A DNA stretch of 64,000 nucleotides from Paenibacillus andongensis (GTDB taxonomy: Bacteria; Bacillota; Bacilli; Paenibacillales; NBRC-103111): contig NZ_CP104467.1 in NCBI RefSeq assembly GCF_025369935.1, positions 5,959,001 through 6,023,000 on the forward strand, given 5' to 3'. Each line of letters starts with the position of its first letter. Position 1 is the first letter of the stretch. The position numbers and the translations under genes are program-made. The notes under the pieces are model-generated. The model did not search any database. It was not told where the DNA came from and saw nothing but the letters and a program-made list of their open reading frames with translations. This document shows positions 17,183-26,890 of the stretch, piece by piece.

Positions 17183-18019
17183 TTACTTGGTTACAGGCAC
17201 CGCATTGTAAAACTCTTCCATTGTTAAGCTTTTGCTTACCAATTCTTTCGCAACATCTACACCCACATAACGAATATGCCATGGCTCGTATTGATAACCG
17301 GTAATCGTTGTTTTCCCTTTTGGGTAACGAATAATAAAACCGTACTCAGCCACATGTGTTTCAAGCCATTTCGCTTCCTTAGTCCCACCAAAACAATCTT
17401 CCGCCGCGCACTTCCCGTCACTTCCCGTTACATCTATGGCGAGTCCCGTTTCGTGCTCACTGGTTCCAGGAACAGCACTGTACGTTTTGGCTTTCTCTTC
17501 GCCGTCTTTAAGCACATAGCGTTGGAAAATAGATTTCTGCGTCGCATAAGAACGATAAGCCGAAACGCCAGCAAGGTGGATACCGTCCTTATCAGCTCCA
17601 GCAAAGAGCTTTTCGATCGCACTGGCTGCGGTTTTACGCATTTTACGTTTTTCATTTTTCTCAGCAAAAATAAATGGAATGTCAGGATAAACCAAATCAG
17701 TCGGCTCGTAGCTCGATGGCAGTGAATTTTGCTTATTTACAAGAACAGTTATACTCTCCGGTTTCGATACAACTTGGATAGCTCCACTCTTTGGCGGAAC
17801 AGCAGAAGTTGATGGGGATGCCGTAGGAGCATTTGAGGGTTTCGGAATAATTAAAGGCGATGGAGAAGGGTTCGAAGATGGCGTAGGACTTCCTTCACTA
17901 ACCGGCGGAGTAGCCGTCGCAGTGGGGCTAACTGAAGGAGCCACTTCCCCTTTGCTGCATCCTGATGCTATGGATAACGCCACAAATATGGCGAGTGAGT
18001 ATGTTAACTTGTTGTTCAT
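17183..18019 (-). CDS. M15-family D,D-carboxypeptidase lipoprotein (VanY/DdcY-like)
   Basis: 278 residues. Lipoprotein signal with lipobox SIASGC (Cys21), a long Pro/Ser/Thr linker to about residue 85, then an M15B peptidase domain. Zinc and catalytic motifs: SEHETGLAIDV (His and Asp ligands) and EPWHIRYVG (catalytic Glu, His ligand). Acts outside the membrane, trimming D-Ala from peptidoglycan stem peptides. No vancomycin-resistance genes lie nearby, so a housekeeping wall role is likelier. Confidence 0.9.
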   Translation of the reverse strand: MNNKLTYSLAIFVALSIASGCSKGEVAPSVSPTATATPPVSEGSPTPSSNPSPSPLIIPKPSNAPTASPSTSAVPPKSGAIQVVSKPESITVLVNKQNSLPSSYEPTDLVYPDIPFIFAEKNEKRKMRKTAASAIEKLFAGADKDGIHLAGVSAYRSYATQKSIFQRYVLKDGEEKAKTYSAVPGTSEHETGLAIDVTGSDGKCAAEDCFGGTKEAKWLETHVAEYGFIIRYPKGKTTITGYQYEPWHIRYVGVDVAKELVSKSLTMEEFYNAVPVTK

Positions 18020-18102
18020 GATCTTTGGAATGCCTCCTCAATTAATATAAAAACTTACATAAGAAATAGACTTCTGAGCTCGTGCAAAAGTTGCATCGCA
18101 AA

Positions 18103-18150
18103 TTAAAAAGGCTGTAATTTTAGGTTATGAGCCTAGATTACAGCCTTCTT
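18103..18150 (-). terminator. terminator of metY
   Basis: AAGGCTGTAAT/ATTACAGCCTT stem with inner TAGG/CCTA pairing. On the minus strand TTTTTAATTT follows. Located about 65 bp after the metY stop. Confidence 0.8.
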
Positions 18151-18213
18151 ATTTTATGCGTATTCGTGTGTGGTTACAAGTTTTGTATTATTAAAATAAT
18201 TCCTGATGTACTT

Positions 18214-19509
18214 CTAGCCTTGACTTGATGCAATCGCTTGTTCCAAATCGTAGATAATATCTTCGATCGCTTCCGTACCAACGGACAATCGAATAAGTCC
18301 TGGAGACACACCCGCAGATACTTGTTCCTGCTCATTCAATTGTGCATGCGTCGTGCTTGCCGGATGAATAATCAATGATTTGGAATCTCCGACATTCGCT
18401 AAATGCGAGAATAATTTAACGTTATGTATCAGCTTCTTACCTGCTGCAATACCGCCTTTGATACCAAAACTCAAAATAGCGCCTTGACCTTTCGGCAAAT
18501 ACTTCTGGGCAAGTTTGTAGGAAGGATGACTTTCTAAGCCCGCATAACTCACCCACTCTACCGACTCATGTGACTCTAAATATTCAGCAACCTTAAGCGC
18601 ATTGAAACTGTGGCGTTCCAAACGCAAATGCAGCGTCTCAAGACCTTGCAATAAAAGGAACGCACTGTTAGGAGATAACGAAGCGCCTAAATCTCGAAGC
18701 AGTTGAACCCGTGCTTTAATGATGTAGGCAATTGGACCGACAGCTTCAGTGTAAACGACACCGTTATAACTTGGATCAGGCTTCGTCAAACCAGGAAATT
18801 TACCGCTAGCAGCCCAATCAAATTTACCACTATCTACAATAACACCGCCAATCGTAGTTCCGTGTCCACCAATGAACTTGGTTGCGGAGTGAATAACGAT
18901 ATCGGCCCCATGCTCAATCGGTCTAAGCAGGTAAGGACTCGGGAATGTATTATCAATGATCAAAGGAATGCCATTTTCATGTGCTATAGCTGCTACAGCC
19001 TCAATATCGAGAATATCCCCCTTAGGATTACCGATCGATTCCGCATAAATGGCTTTGGTCTTGTCCGTAATCGCACCTCGGAAATTTTCCGGATTGCTCG
19101 GATCAACGAATTTCACTTTAATGCCTAGTTTAGGCAATGTATTTGAAAATAAATTGTATGTACCGCCGTACAAGGAAGAAGCTGAAACGATTTCATCTCC
19201 AACCTCGGCAATGTTCAGAATTGAGAAGGTAATGGCAGCCTGACCGGATGCAACAGCGAGAGCGGCTGGGGCACCTTCCAACGCGGCAATCCGTTTTTCA
19301 AATACATCGGTCGTAGGGTTCATAATTCGCGTATAAATATTGCCAAATTCTTTGAGCGCAAATAAATTTGCAGCATGCTCCGTATCGTTAAATACATAAG
19401 ACGTCGTTTGATAAATCGGTACAGCCCTTGAATTAGTCGTTGGATCAACCTGTTGACCTGCATGAATGGCTAGCGTTTCCGGTAAGTACTGGCGTTCTGA
19501 ATCTGACAT
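18214..19509 (-). CDS. metY: O-acetylhomoserine sulfhydrylase-type PLP enzyme
   Basis: 431 residues, the typical MetY length, longer than cystathionine gamma-synthase (~380). Cys/Met-metabolism PLP fold: SGQAAITFSILNIAEVGDEI, SSLYGGTYNLF, and the PLP lysine in SATKFIGGHGT. It is expected to make homocysteine from O-acetylhomoserine and sulfide, or methionine with methanethiol. AGGAGG lies eight bases before the ATG. Other family members (e.g. cystathionine lyases) fit less well because of the large insertions. Confidence 0.9.
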   Translation of the reverse strand: MSDSERQYLPETLAIHAGQQVDPTTNSRAVPIYQTTSYVFNDTEHAANLFALKEFGNIYTRIMNPTTDVFEKRIAALEGAPAALAVASGQAAITFSILNIAEVGDEIVSASSLYGGTYNLFSNTLPKLGIKVKFVDPSNPENFRGAITDKTKAIYAESIGNPKGDILDIEAVAAIAHENGIPLIIDNTFPSPYLLRPIEHGADIVIHSATKFIGGHGTTIGGVIVDSGKFDWAASGKFPGLTKPDPSYNGVVYTEAVGPIAYIIKARVQLLRDLGASLSPNSAFLLLQGLETLHLRLERHSFNALKVAEYLESHESVEWVSYAGLESHPSYKLAQKYLPKGQGAILSFGIKGGIAAGKKLIHNVKLFSHLANVGDSKSLIIHPASTTHAQLNEQEQVSAGVSPGLIRLSVGTEAIEDIIYDLEQAIASSQG

Positions 19510-19569
19510 TGCACATGCCTCCTAGGATAAAATAATTTGAATAAATGCCGTCATGAATTAAACTTGATA

Positions 19570-19624
19570 ATTCCTACTGGAATAGTATACAATCATTCTA
19601 ATGGAAATATCTAGGTAAAGTCAA
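19570..19624 (-). promoter_or_regulatory. candidate metY promoter with ATTCC/GGAAT inverted repeat
   Basis: On the minus strand TTGACT (19619-19624) is 17 bp from TTAGAA; a better -10, TATACT, is at 19584-19589 without a good -35. Immediately downstream is the inverted repeat ATTCC-AGTA-GGAAT (19570-19583), which loosely resembles CymR-type sulfur-control operators. No SAM riboswitch precedes the gene. Confidence 0.35.
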
Positions 19625-19685
19625 TATACCATATTGGGATATTTTTCTATACCATTTTTGATAGGAGTCCTTGCCCCCCCTCATA

Positions 19686-19723
19686 TACAAAAGCCCGCTC
19701 TGAATGTATTCAAAGCGGGCTTT
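19686..19723 (-). terminator. terminator of the MacAB-like operon
   Basis: Perfect AAAGCCCGCT/AGCGGGCTTT stem with a 14-nt loop, followed on the minus strand by TTTTGTATA. It starts eight bases after the stop at 19731. Confidence 0.85.
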
Positions 19724-19730
19724 CTCCAGA

Positions 19731-20609
19731 TTATTCTGGCGGAAGAAGAACAATTCGTCCATCTTCCATCGCAACGCGAACTTTATTCGTACTCGAAGCA
19801 CCAATCGATTCGAGGAAGTTAGCAGGAATTTGTAGTCTGCCCGCCTTGTCAACGACCGCGTATTCGACATGAGAGTCATTATCAGCAGCAACGATGCCTT
19901 GCTCCAGCTCCAGCAATTCTTCCTGGTAGGATTTGCGCCGCAGTATCTCCGAGGAGGTTTTGCCGTCCCGAATAGCAACGACACGGTCTACTTTCTTAGC
20001 TAGAAGCGGATCGTGTGTGACGATTACAACCGTTAAACCGAAGCTGCGGTTCAGCTCACGGAACAGATCGAGAATTTGATTCGCCATCTTCGTATCGACA
20101 GACCCTGTCGGCTCATCAGCGAGCAAGAGCCTTGGCTGATTAGCAAGCGCAATAGCTATAGCCACACGCTGCTGTTCTCCACCGGAAAGCTCATTTAGCT
20201 TATTTTTTCTTCGGTGGGTCAAACCCACAGCTTCCAGTAAATCTAGTGCCCGATGGCGCTTGCGTCGTCCCTGCAGCAGAATGGGTAGCTCTACATTTTC
20301 CAAAGCTGTCAAATAGGGAATCAGGTTACGTGCATTATTTTGCCAGACGAAGCCAACGGTTTCCCTTTTATACTTCACCAGATCTGATTCCTTAAATTTC
20401 AACAAATCCTTCCCATCTACGTGGAGATTACCTGCCGAAGGTCGATCTAACCCTCCCAGCATATTCAATAGCGTCGATTTGCCACTGCCGCTGTTGCCGA
20501 TAATCGCCATCAGCTCTCCCTCCTCAATGTGGAGATCAAGCCCTTGTAAAGCGACGACTTCAATGTCAGCCGTTTTATAAATTTTAACTAGATTTTCACA
20601 GTGAATCAT
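19731..20609 (-). CDS. ABC transporter ATPase (LolD/MacB type) with C-terminal AbrB-like domain
   Basis: 292 residues. The ATPase (1-225) has Walker A GNSGSGKST (39-47), signature LSGGEQQR (141-148), Walker B LLLADEPTG and H-loop VTHD. Residues 248-292 (YAVVDKAGRLQIPANFLESIG, then VRVAMEDGRIVLLP) look like a SpoVT/AbrB swapped-hairpin domain, normally DNA-binding or an oligomerisation module. This is the second ATPase of the operon; the permease stop is two bases upstream. The role of the tail is unknown: dimerisation, or a link between transport and regulation. Confidence 0.85.
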   Translation of the reverse strand: MIHCENLVKIYKTADIEVVALQGLDLHIEEGELMAIIGNSGSGKSTLLNMLGGLDRPSAGNLHVDGKDLLKFKESDLVKYKRETVGFVWQNNARNLIPYLTALENVELPILLQGRRKRHRALDLLEAVGLTHRRKNKLNELSGGEQQRVAIAIALANQPRLLLADEPTGSVDTKMANQILDLFRELNRSFGLTVVIVTHDPLLAKKVDRVVAIRDGKTSSEILRRKSYQEELLELEQGIVAADNDSHVEYAVVDKAGRLQIPANFLESIGASSTNKVRVAMEDGRIVLLPPE

Positions 20610-20611
20610 CC

Positions 20612-23506
20612 TTAATCCTCCCCAAGCTTAACGGCTTGATGAATCTTAATTCTGGACAGCATCGTGCCGAGTAGTAGTAGTCCCATCCCTATCATCACAG
20701 TAACAATGACATACAAATGCAGCTGATCATTGGGATCAAAACTCACTTGAAAAGGCGGCACTTGACTGGAAGAATCGAACGTTAATTGGAATAAAGGAAC
20801 AAATAATCGGCTAGCCGTATTCCCCGTAATCATGCCAATTAGAACCGCTGCTCCAGAAGTTAATAATTGTTCAGCCACTAGCATTCCGATTAGCTGCGCA
20901 AAAGAGATCCCCATCGCCCGAAGCACACCGAATTGTAAGATCCGCCCGGACAAAGAAAGCACCCAGTACAGGAGAAACCCAATGAAGCTTATGCCAATAG
21001 CAATCAGGAAGCCAAGCGTCATAACACCATTCACAGCCAATTGGAACGGATCATTCTTGGAGAGAACCAGCATTTGCTTCGTATCTATTAAACTTGAGAG
21101 CGGTATATGTTTAAGCTCTAGCTCCTCATACAAAGCTTGACTCGTCATACCCGGTTTTAGCTTTAGCCAAACATCATACGGCTCTACAGCCATATTATTT
21201 TGAATGAAAGAGAGATGCCCAATAACTAATTTCGGTGCATCCACTTTACTTTGCTTCGTCGAGTCAGAGCTGCTCCCTGTTTTGGTTCCAGCGGTTAAGA
21301 TCGGATTGGGATTCCAGCTCGGCCAGTAATCAATAATTCCATACACAACACAAGTGGCTCCCTCTATATCACTCCATCCTACATGTACCACATCGCCCAC
21401 TTTGGCTCCGGTTTCCTCAGCAATTGATTTGGAAATAAGCACCGCTTTGGAATCACCTGCCAATAGGTTTAAATACTCATAAAAGTGATGATCGAGCAAA
21501 TGATCGCGGAGCCAAGCCGTTTGACCAAATTCATCGGTATCAATGCCCATTAACGCAATTTTTTTCGTTTCTTTGCCAAGTGCGAAATAAGCATCTTTCT
21601 TATTAAACACTCGAGCCGCTGATTCCACACCTGCCAGCTGTGTGAAGGGCAAGAATGGAGGCTCCGTATATTGGACCCGCTTCTTAGCAACTGGTTGACT
21701 AGCATTAGAACTCGCTTCCCCTGGAAAGCCTGAAGATCCTGACTGTGGAGGCGGTGCATCATTGTCCCATTTGGTTTGCAGAACAATATCCGCACCATTC
21801 TTATAACGGATCTTCTCTTCAATATTTTTGTTCATCGTCCTAGCTGCGCTGGCACTAAATAACCCTGTTGCCAGTGTCATGATGATAAACAGCATAATGA
21901 ACTGATATTGGGTGGTTGATCTGCCAACTTGGAGCAGCGTTGAATACAAATAGGGGGGCCACCATTTTCGGCCGATGAAATAGAATAACTGAATCACCCA
22001 CGGGTATATCCGAAGCAGGAAAAGACCCATGGCGAATATGAATAAAGCCGGGACTACGAAAAGGAGTGGATCTACTTTCATGTCCATTGAGTCCAGACCT
22101 AAGGCTACCAGATCATTCATCCGTCGGTTAAAGCTTTGTAGTAAATAGATAGACACTGCCAATAAGACAACATCGAGAAACATTTTATGTACAAATGAGA
22201 GCTTGTTTTTCCTCGCCATGGTTTGTTTATGGCTTACAATTGTAGCGCGAGTGGCGAGTACAGCGGGAATAAGAGTCATACAAACCGATGCGGTTACGGC
22301 AATTAAAGCGTACTGATAAGCCTCCTTATTCAGCTTGACCTCCATCGCTGCGCGCTGGACGAACGCTAGGAATCCATTCGATGCACCCAAAATCTTCGTT
22401 AATTGCAGGCCAATTAGCGGACCAACTAGAAGGGCAACTCCCCCTAAAAAAATACCTTCCAGCACATAACCTAGCAGAATTTGAGTCCGGCTTGCTCCTC
22501 TGCTGCGCAGCACGGCAATCTCTGTTTTCTGTCGTTCTGTAATCAAATTGGCAACCATGAATAGATAGAAGGCCAATAAAATGCTAATGGGCACATTAAG
22601 CGACCACAGCATAATTCTGAGTTTCTTCTCTTTCTCACCATACAATTTCAATGTGGTAATTGCTGGATTTTTGACCGTAAACGTGTTGAAATGATTGCTT
22701 AAATAGCTTGATAGCCTTTCATGAGTGCTGGTGTAGGCTTCAAGTCCTTCCAGCTTCAATTGGTGATAATCGAGAATGTAATCCCAATAGGAAAATGTGT
22801 TGGGAAACATTTTGTTTTTCGTGAAATCCTTCTCAAATAAGGCAAAGGGAATGAAAAATCTTGAACGTAAGTCACCCATATTATTCGTCCAATACAGATC
22901 GGCATAATCGGTACGATCGATAACAGCCACCGGCTTTATTCGAATATTTTGTTTCAAATCTTTGTCAACTATGGTTAATTCATTGCCCAGTACGATTTTT
23001 AATTGCGTCAGCAGTTCAGGGAATACCCAAGCTTCATATACACCATCCACAGGTTCCGTAGAAGGCATGACACCGTCAACAATGCGAATATGTTTCTCCA
23101 ACTCTGACATCGCTGTTAATTCAGCTGAACGGTTCACTTTAGGGTCTACTTTGCTTGGATCGCTTGGTTTAAGCTCGAAATTTACTGTGCTGCGCGTCTT
23201 GGTAGATAGGAGAATTGGCAAGCCAAATTGCTGGCTTTGTTCTGCCATATAGGCATCCGTTTCCGCTAAAAGACGATCACCGCTTTCTCCCATTAAGTAG
23301 GCAGAATTATAGGCATGCCCAGGATATTGCTGCGTGTTGGTCTGTAAAACTTCCAAATCTTTGATCAGCATACGCTGTAAAATGGCGTGAGTATAAATGG
23401 GCATAGAGCTAGCAAGTGCGACCGATATAATTAGCCCTGCCAATAAACTCAGCTCTAGCCAGCGGTTTTTGACCATTTTACGGAGAATCATCAGAAATAA
23501 AGCCAT
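20612..23506 (-). CDS. large FtsX-like ABC transporter permease
   Basis: 964 residues, MacB/LolC-like FtsX fold in duplicate. One helix near 18-40, a large extracytoplasmic domain (about 45-290), a helix bundle (about 295-430) with the FtsX-type ERQKTEIAVLRSRGASRTQILLG loop, further helices (about 440-550), a second extracytoplasmic domain (about 560-810) and a final bundle (about 820-955). Both halves of a heterodimer seem fused in one chain, matching the two ATPases in the operon. Such systems export peptides or drugs or transmit envelope signals; the substrate is unknown. Confidence 0.87.
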   Translation of the reverse strand: MALFLMILRKMVKNRWLELSLLAGLIISVALASSMPIYTHAILQRMLIKDLEVLQTNTQQYPGHAYNSAYLMGESGDRLLAETDAYMAEQSQQFGLPILLSTKTRSTVNFELKPSDPSKVDPKVNRSAELTAMSELEKHIRIVDGVMPSTEPVDGVYEAWVFPELLTQLKIVLGNELTIVDKDLKQNIRIKPVAVIDRTDYADLYWTNNMGDLRSRFFIPFALFEKDFTKNKMFPNTFSYWDYILDYHQLKLEGLEAYTSTHERLSSYLSNHFNTFTVKNPAITTLKLYGEKEKKLRIMLWSLNVPISILLAFYLFMVANLITERQKTEIAVLRSRGASRTQILLGYVLEGIFLGGVALLVGPLIGLQLTKILGASNGFLAFVQRAAMEVKLNKEAYQYALIAVTASVCMTLIPAVLATRATIVSHKQTMARKNKLSFVHKMFLDVVLLAVSIYLLQSFNRRMNDLVALGLDSMDMKVDPLLFVVPALFIFAMGLFLLRIYPWVIQLFYFIGRKWWPPYLYSTLLQVGRSTTQYQFIMLFIIMTLATGLFSASAARTMNKNIEEKIRYKNGADIVLQTKWDNDAPPPQSGSSGFPGEASSNASQPVAKKRVQYTEPPFLPFTQLAGVESAARVFNKKDAYFALGKETKKIALMGIDTDEFGQTAWLRDHLLDHHFYEYLNLLAGDSKAVLISKSIAEETGAKVGDVVHVGWSDIEGATCVVYGIIDYWPSWNPNPILTAGTKTGSSSDSTKQSKVDAPKLVIGHLSFIQNNMAVEPYDVWLKLKPGMTSQALYEELELKHIPLSSLIDTKQMLVLSKNDPFQLAVNGVMTLGFLIAIGISFIGFLLYWVLSLSGRILQFGVLRAMGISFAQLIGMLVAEQLLTSGAAVLIGMITGNTASRLFVPLFQLTFDSSSQVPPFQVSFDPNDQLHLYVIVTVMIGMGLLLLGTMLSRIKIHQAVKLGED

Positions 23507-23526
23507 TGCTTTCCTCCTAAAGAATG

Positions 23527-24561
23527 CTAGTTATTTAAAATAACATTCTGACCTTCCTTTAGTCCGGTTCGGATTTCCACTTCTGTCGGTGTTACAAGCC
23601 CTTTCTCAACATCGATTTCCTTCCGACTTTCGCCAATCAACACTTGAACGTAATCCCTGCCTAGGTAACTCCGAAGACCAGTTCTCGGTATGACAATGAC
23701 ATTTTCTCTCTTCTCAACGACGATCGTTATGTCTCCGGATGTACCGATAACTGCTCCGTCAGTTCCATCGGGAACCCCGACGATAATCGTTTTTGCATTT
23801 CTTTCGGCTTGTGCTTTGTTGTCTGTTGCTGGTGCACTTGAGGGCGTTCTCAGTACTTTGCCTTGTATCTTATTTCCAGAGGAACCAATCTTCACTTCAA
23901 CATCCATGCCAACTTCAATACCGGAAAGAGCACCCGTATCTGAAGATTCGTAAGATAGCTGAAGCTTAGTAGGATCAGCTACGACTGCAAGCGTACTGAA
24001 GGCATCCACGACATTGCCCTGTTGTGCATCGGTTAAATAAGTTACTACTCCCTCGGAATCGGCCGTCAACCTCGTCTTGTCCAGTTCAGCTTGGAGGGCT
24101 GCCAATTGAAGCTGCGCGGCTTCAACATCTATAGCCTTCAAACGATTGGCTAGCACTTGATCGGGGTCAACCTGCCTCGTTTGCACACTAGCAATCTGGG
24201 CTTTCTCCAGATTCAGTTTTTGAAGCGCAATCCGAGTTTCTAAGTCGCCCTTTTCCAGTTCAGCAAGCACATCCCCCTTCTTAACGGTATCGCCTAGTTT
24301 AACACGCAGTCCAGCTAACCGATGCCCGGACTCTTTAAAATAATAGTTAGTCGTTTTACTAGACTTAAAGGTTCCAACAACGCTGACTTTCTTCGTTATT
24401 GTGCCTCTCTTCACTTCATAAAGATCGAAATTTTCTTTCACGGGTTTGACTAAAGGCGGTTTAAGCGCTTCCTCTTCTTTGGGCAGCAGCGAGCATCCTG
24501 CTAGTAAAATCACAGCACTTGTTATTAGAACTAGCTGACAAGCGAATCTATTAACCTTCAT
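23527..24561 (-). CDS. membrane-fusion (MacA/HlyD-like) lipoprotein
   Basis: About 344 residues from ATG 24561, which overlaps the stop of the upstream ATPase by 11 bp. Lipobox LLAGC (near residue 23), a split biotinyl-lipoyl domain (LRVKLGDTVKKGDVLAELEKGD near 85-105 and LTADSEGVVTYL near 170), a short coiled hairpin between them and C-terminal beta-barrel domains. In Gram-positives such proteins sit on the outer membrane face and work with MacB-type permeases. Twenty bases separate it from the permease. Confidence 0.87.
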   Translation of the reverse strand: MKVNRFACQLVLITSAVILLAGCSLLPKEEEALKPPLVKPVKENFDLYEVKRGTITKKVSVVGTFKSSKTTNYYFKESGHRLAGLRVKLGDTVKKGDVLAELEKGDLETRIALQKLNLEKAQIASVQTRQVDPDQVLANRLKAIDVEAAQLQLAALQAELDKTRLTADSEGVVTYLTDAQQGNVVDAFSTLAVVADPTKLQLSYESSDTGALSGIEVGMDVEVKIGSSGNKIQGKVLRTPSSAPATDNKAQAERNAKTIIVGVPDGTDGAVIGTSGDITIVVEKRENVIVIPRTGLRSYLGRDYVQVLIGESRKEIDVEKGLVTPTEVEIRTGLKEGQNVILNN

Positions 24562-25246
24562 CGACAATGGTACCATCCTCCAATGCATACACTTCATCTA
24601 CAATTTCCATAATAGCGAGATCATGCGTTGTCAAAATAATTGTCATTCCTTCTTGCACCAAATCTTTGAACAGTTTAAGCACCTGGAGACCCATTCTGCT
24701 ATCTAACTCAGCGGTAGGCTCATCTGCCAAAATCAACTTTGGCTTGTGCGCAATGGCCCTGGCAATCGCAACCCTCTGCTGCTCTCCTCCGGAAAGTTCG
24801 TAGGGACGATGCTTCATTCTCGGCTTCAATCCGACGAAATCTAGTGCCTCTTCTGCCAAACTCTTAAATTGATTGGGGTGAATACCCGAAATACGCAATC
24901 CAAACTCCACATTCTCGTAGGCTGACATATACGGCACCAAGGCAAAAGATTGGAAAATAAGACCGATTTGCTTCCGTCTGACTTCATTGCGCCTCGCCTC
25001 GGATAGACGGCTAATCTCCATGCCTTCTAAATAAACGGCACCTTCCGACGGATGGTCGAGCGCCCCCAAAATATTAAGCAGCGTTGTTTTACCGGATCCG
25101 GATCTCCCGCGCAAAGCGACTAATCTGCCTCTGGGAATAGATAAATGAGCTCCCCGCAAAGCGTGAACGGCTCCAGGTCCTTTCCCAAAAACACGTGTAA
25201 CGCCAATTGCTTGCACCATCGGCACTTGATCTTCATACGTATTCAA
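24551..25246 (-). CDS. ABC transporter ATPase (MacB/LolD type), first in operon
   Basis: About 231 residues from a TTG at 25246, chosen because AGAGGTG lies six bases upstream; the frame extends 35 codons further to an ATG at 25351 without a clear site. Walker A GRSGSGKTT, signature LSGGEQQR, Walker B LILADEPTAELD and H-loop TTHD are intact. Energises the FtsX-type permease of this operon, probably together with the second, AbrB-tailed ATPase. Confidence 0.87.
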   Translation of the reverse strand: MNTYEDQVPMVQAIGVTRVFGKGPGAVHALRGAHLSIPRGRLVALRGRSGSGKTTLLNILGALDHPSEGAVYLEGMEISRLSEARRNEVRRKQIGLIFQSFALVPYMSAYENVEFGLRISGIHPNQFKSLAEEALDFVGLKPRMKHRPYELSGGEQQRVAIARAIAHKPKLILADEPTAELDSRMGLQVLKLFKDLVQEGMTIILTTHDLAIMEIVDEVYALEDGTIVDEG

Positions 25247-25414
25247 AGCTAGCACCTCTTTTAGAATTGGAATCGAATGACCAGGCAAATAGAGAAGTAC
25301 ACTTATTTGGAAGCGCTTAAATGAATGAGCAAATGATGTGGAATAAATCATCTTTATTCTCCATATAAGAGAGTTATCTTCATTATAAATCTATCTTTTA
25401 CCAAAAAGATACAA

Positions 25415-25446
25415 ATAAAAAAGAGGACCGACATGCGATCCTCTTC
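25415..25446 (-). terminator. terminator of the amino-acid ABC operon
   Basis: AAGAGGA/TCCTCTT stem with a loop of about 10 nt, then TTTTTTATTTG on the minus strand. 27 bp after the ATPase stop. Confidence 0.8.
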
Positions 25447-25472
25447 GCTTACTTCTATGCTTTAAAAAAGTG

Positions 25473-26204
25473 CTAGAGTACTTTAGACAAAAATGATTTC
25501 GTACGTTCTTGCGTGGCATTTTCAAAAATTTGCTCGGGCTTTCCTACTTCGACAATAACGCCTTGTTCCATAAACATAACACGATCGCCGACCTCGCGAG
25601 CGAAGCCCATTTCATGTGTGACGACAACCATGGTCATCCCTTCTTTGGCCAGTTGCTTCATGACAGCAAGCACTTCTCCAACCATTTCAGGATCAAGAGC
25701 TGATGTAGGCTCATCGAACAGCATAATCTTCGGCTCCATAGCGAGCGCCCGTGCAATAGCAACACGCTGCGCCTGACCGCCCGAAAGCGAGTCTGGAAAG
25801 GCATTGGCTTTATCCGCCAGCCCTACCTTATCAAGTAGCTCCAGCGCTTTCTTACGCGCTTTATCTTCCGGCCATTTTCTCACTTGAAGAGGCGCTAGCA
25901 TGATATTATCAATGACTTTCATATGCGGGAACAAATGAAACCGTTGGAAGACCATTCCGAGTTCCATACGGATCTCATTGATCTTATTCATCGGATCCAT
26001 AATCGATTTACCTTCAATCAAGATACTGCCGCTATCCGGCTGTTCTAACAAGTTCAAACAACGTAGAAATGTCGATTTCCCTGACCCGGAAGGTCCTATC
26101 ACAACAAGAACCTCTTGGTTCTGAATATCTGCACTAATATCTCGCAGGACGACATTGTCCCCGAACGATTTTTTAAGATTTCTAACTTCGATCATAGCGG
26201 TCAT
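25473..26204 (-). CDS. polar amino-acid ABC transporter ATPase (GlnQ-like)
   Basis: About 243 residues from ATG 26204, just after the permease stop. Walker A GPSGSGKST, Q-loop FQRFHLFPHM, signature LSGGQAQR, Walker B IMLFDEPTSALDPE and H-loop VTHEMGFAREV are the GlnQ/HisP/ArtP pattern. Forms the energising subunit with the adjacent permease and binding protein. Probably glutamine, arginine, histidine or cystine; the substrate cannot be told from the ATPase. Confidence 0.92.
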   Translation of the reverse strand: MTAMIEVRNLKKSFGDNVVLRDISADIQNQEVLVVIGPSGSGKSTFLRCLNLLEQPDSGSILIEGKSIMDPMNKINEIRMELGMVFQRFHLFPHMKVIDNIMLAPLQVRKWPEDKARKKALELLDKVGLADKANAFPDSLSGGQAQRVAIARALAMEPKIMLFDEPTSALDPEMVGEVLAVMKQLAKEGMTMVVVTHEMGFAREVGDRVMFMEQGVIVEVGKPEQIFENATQERTKSFLSKVL

Positions 26205-26208
26205 AGCT

Positions 26209-26856
26209 CTACACTTTCCTTTCCAGATAAGCAAGCAGCTTGCTTAGAGAGTAAGTGAGAATGAAATAAATAAGAGCTGCTGTCAAATAAGGTTCCCACA
26301 CTTTAAAATATTGGCTGCGCATCGCATTGGACCAATACATCAATTCTGGTGCAGCAATGACAGCGAACAGAGAGGAGTCCTTAATTAACACGATAAATTC
26401 GTTCCCAAATGGAGGAATCATACGTTTAATCGCCTGAGGCAAAATCACCGATTTCATGGTTTGGTAATGGGTCAATCCTAGCGAATGCGCGGCTTCTGTT
26501 TGGCCTTTATCGATGGATTGAATACCAGCTCTGAAAATCTCGGCCATGTAGCCTGCTGAATTCAGAGATAAGGCAACGATTGATGCGACAATCGCATTAG
26601 TCGTTCCTAAGAATAGTGGAACAACACCAAAGTGGACGAGCAATATTTGAACGAGCAGCGGTGTACCGCGGAAGAAGTTTACATAAATACTAGTCGGCCA
26701 TCTTAGATAGCCACGGTGAGACATTTTACCTAACCCAACAGCCAACCCTAAAACCGAACCGAAGAGAATGGAAAGAATGGATATGCCAATGGTCCAAAGC
26801 GTACCCTTCAGTAATAAAGGTATATATTCAATAATGATGTCAAAACGAAAATCCAT
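26209..26856 (-). CDS. polar amino-acid ABC transporter permease
   Basis: 215 residues of the HisM/GlnP family. About five membrane helices; the EAA-loop region reads GQTEAAHSLGLTHYQTMKSVILPQAIKRMIPP. It probably works as a homodimer since only one permease is encoded. Lies 80 bp after the binding-protein gene, beyond an attenuating hairpin, and is adjacent to the ATPase. Confidence 0.93.
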   Translation of the reverse strand: MDFRFDIIIEYIPLLLKGTLWTIGISILSILFGSVLGLAVGLGKMSHRGYLRWPTSIYVNFFRGTPLLVQILLVHFGVVPLFLGTTNAIVASIVALSLNSAGYMAEIFRAGIQSIDKGQTEAAHSLGLTHYQTMKSVILPQAIKRMIPPFGNEFIVLIKDSSLFAVIAAPELMYWSNAMRSQYFKVWEPYLTAALIYFILTYSLSKLLAYLERKV

Positions 26857-26890
26857 TCCACACTTCCTTTCTTATTATTCTGCCTTTACA

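Noticed and set aside
17183..18019. VanY as part of a vancomycin-resistance cluster
   Set aside because: No vanH, ligase, vanX or VanRS genes lie nearby; single M15 lipoproteins are common in such genomes.
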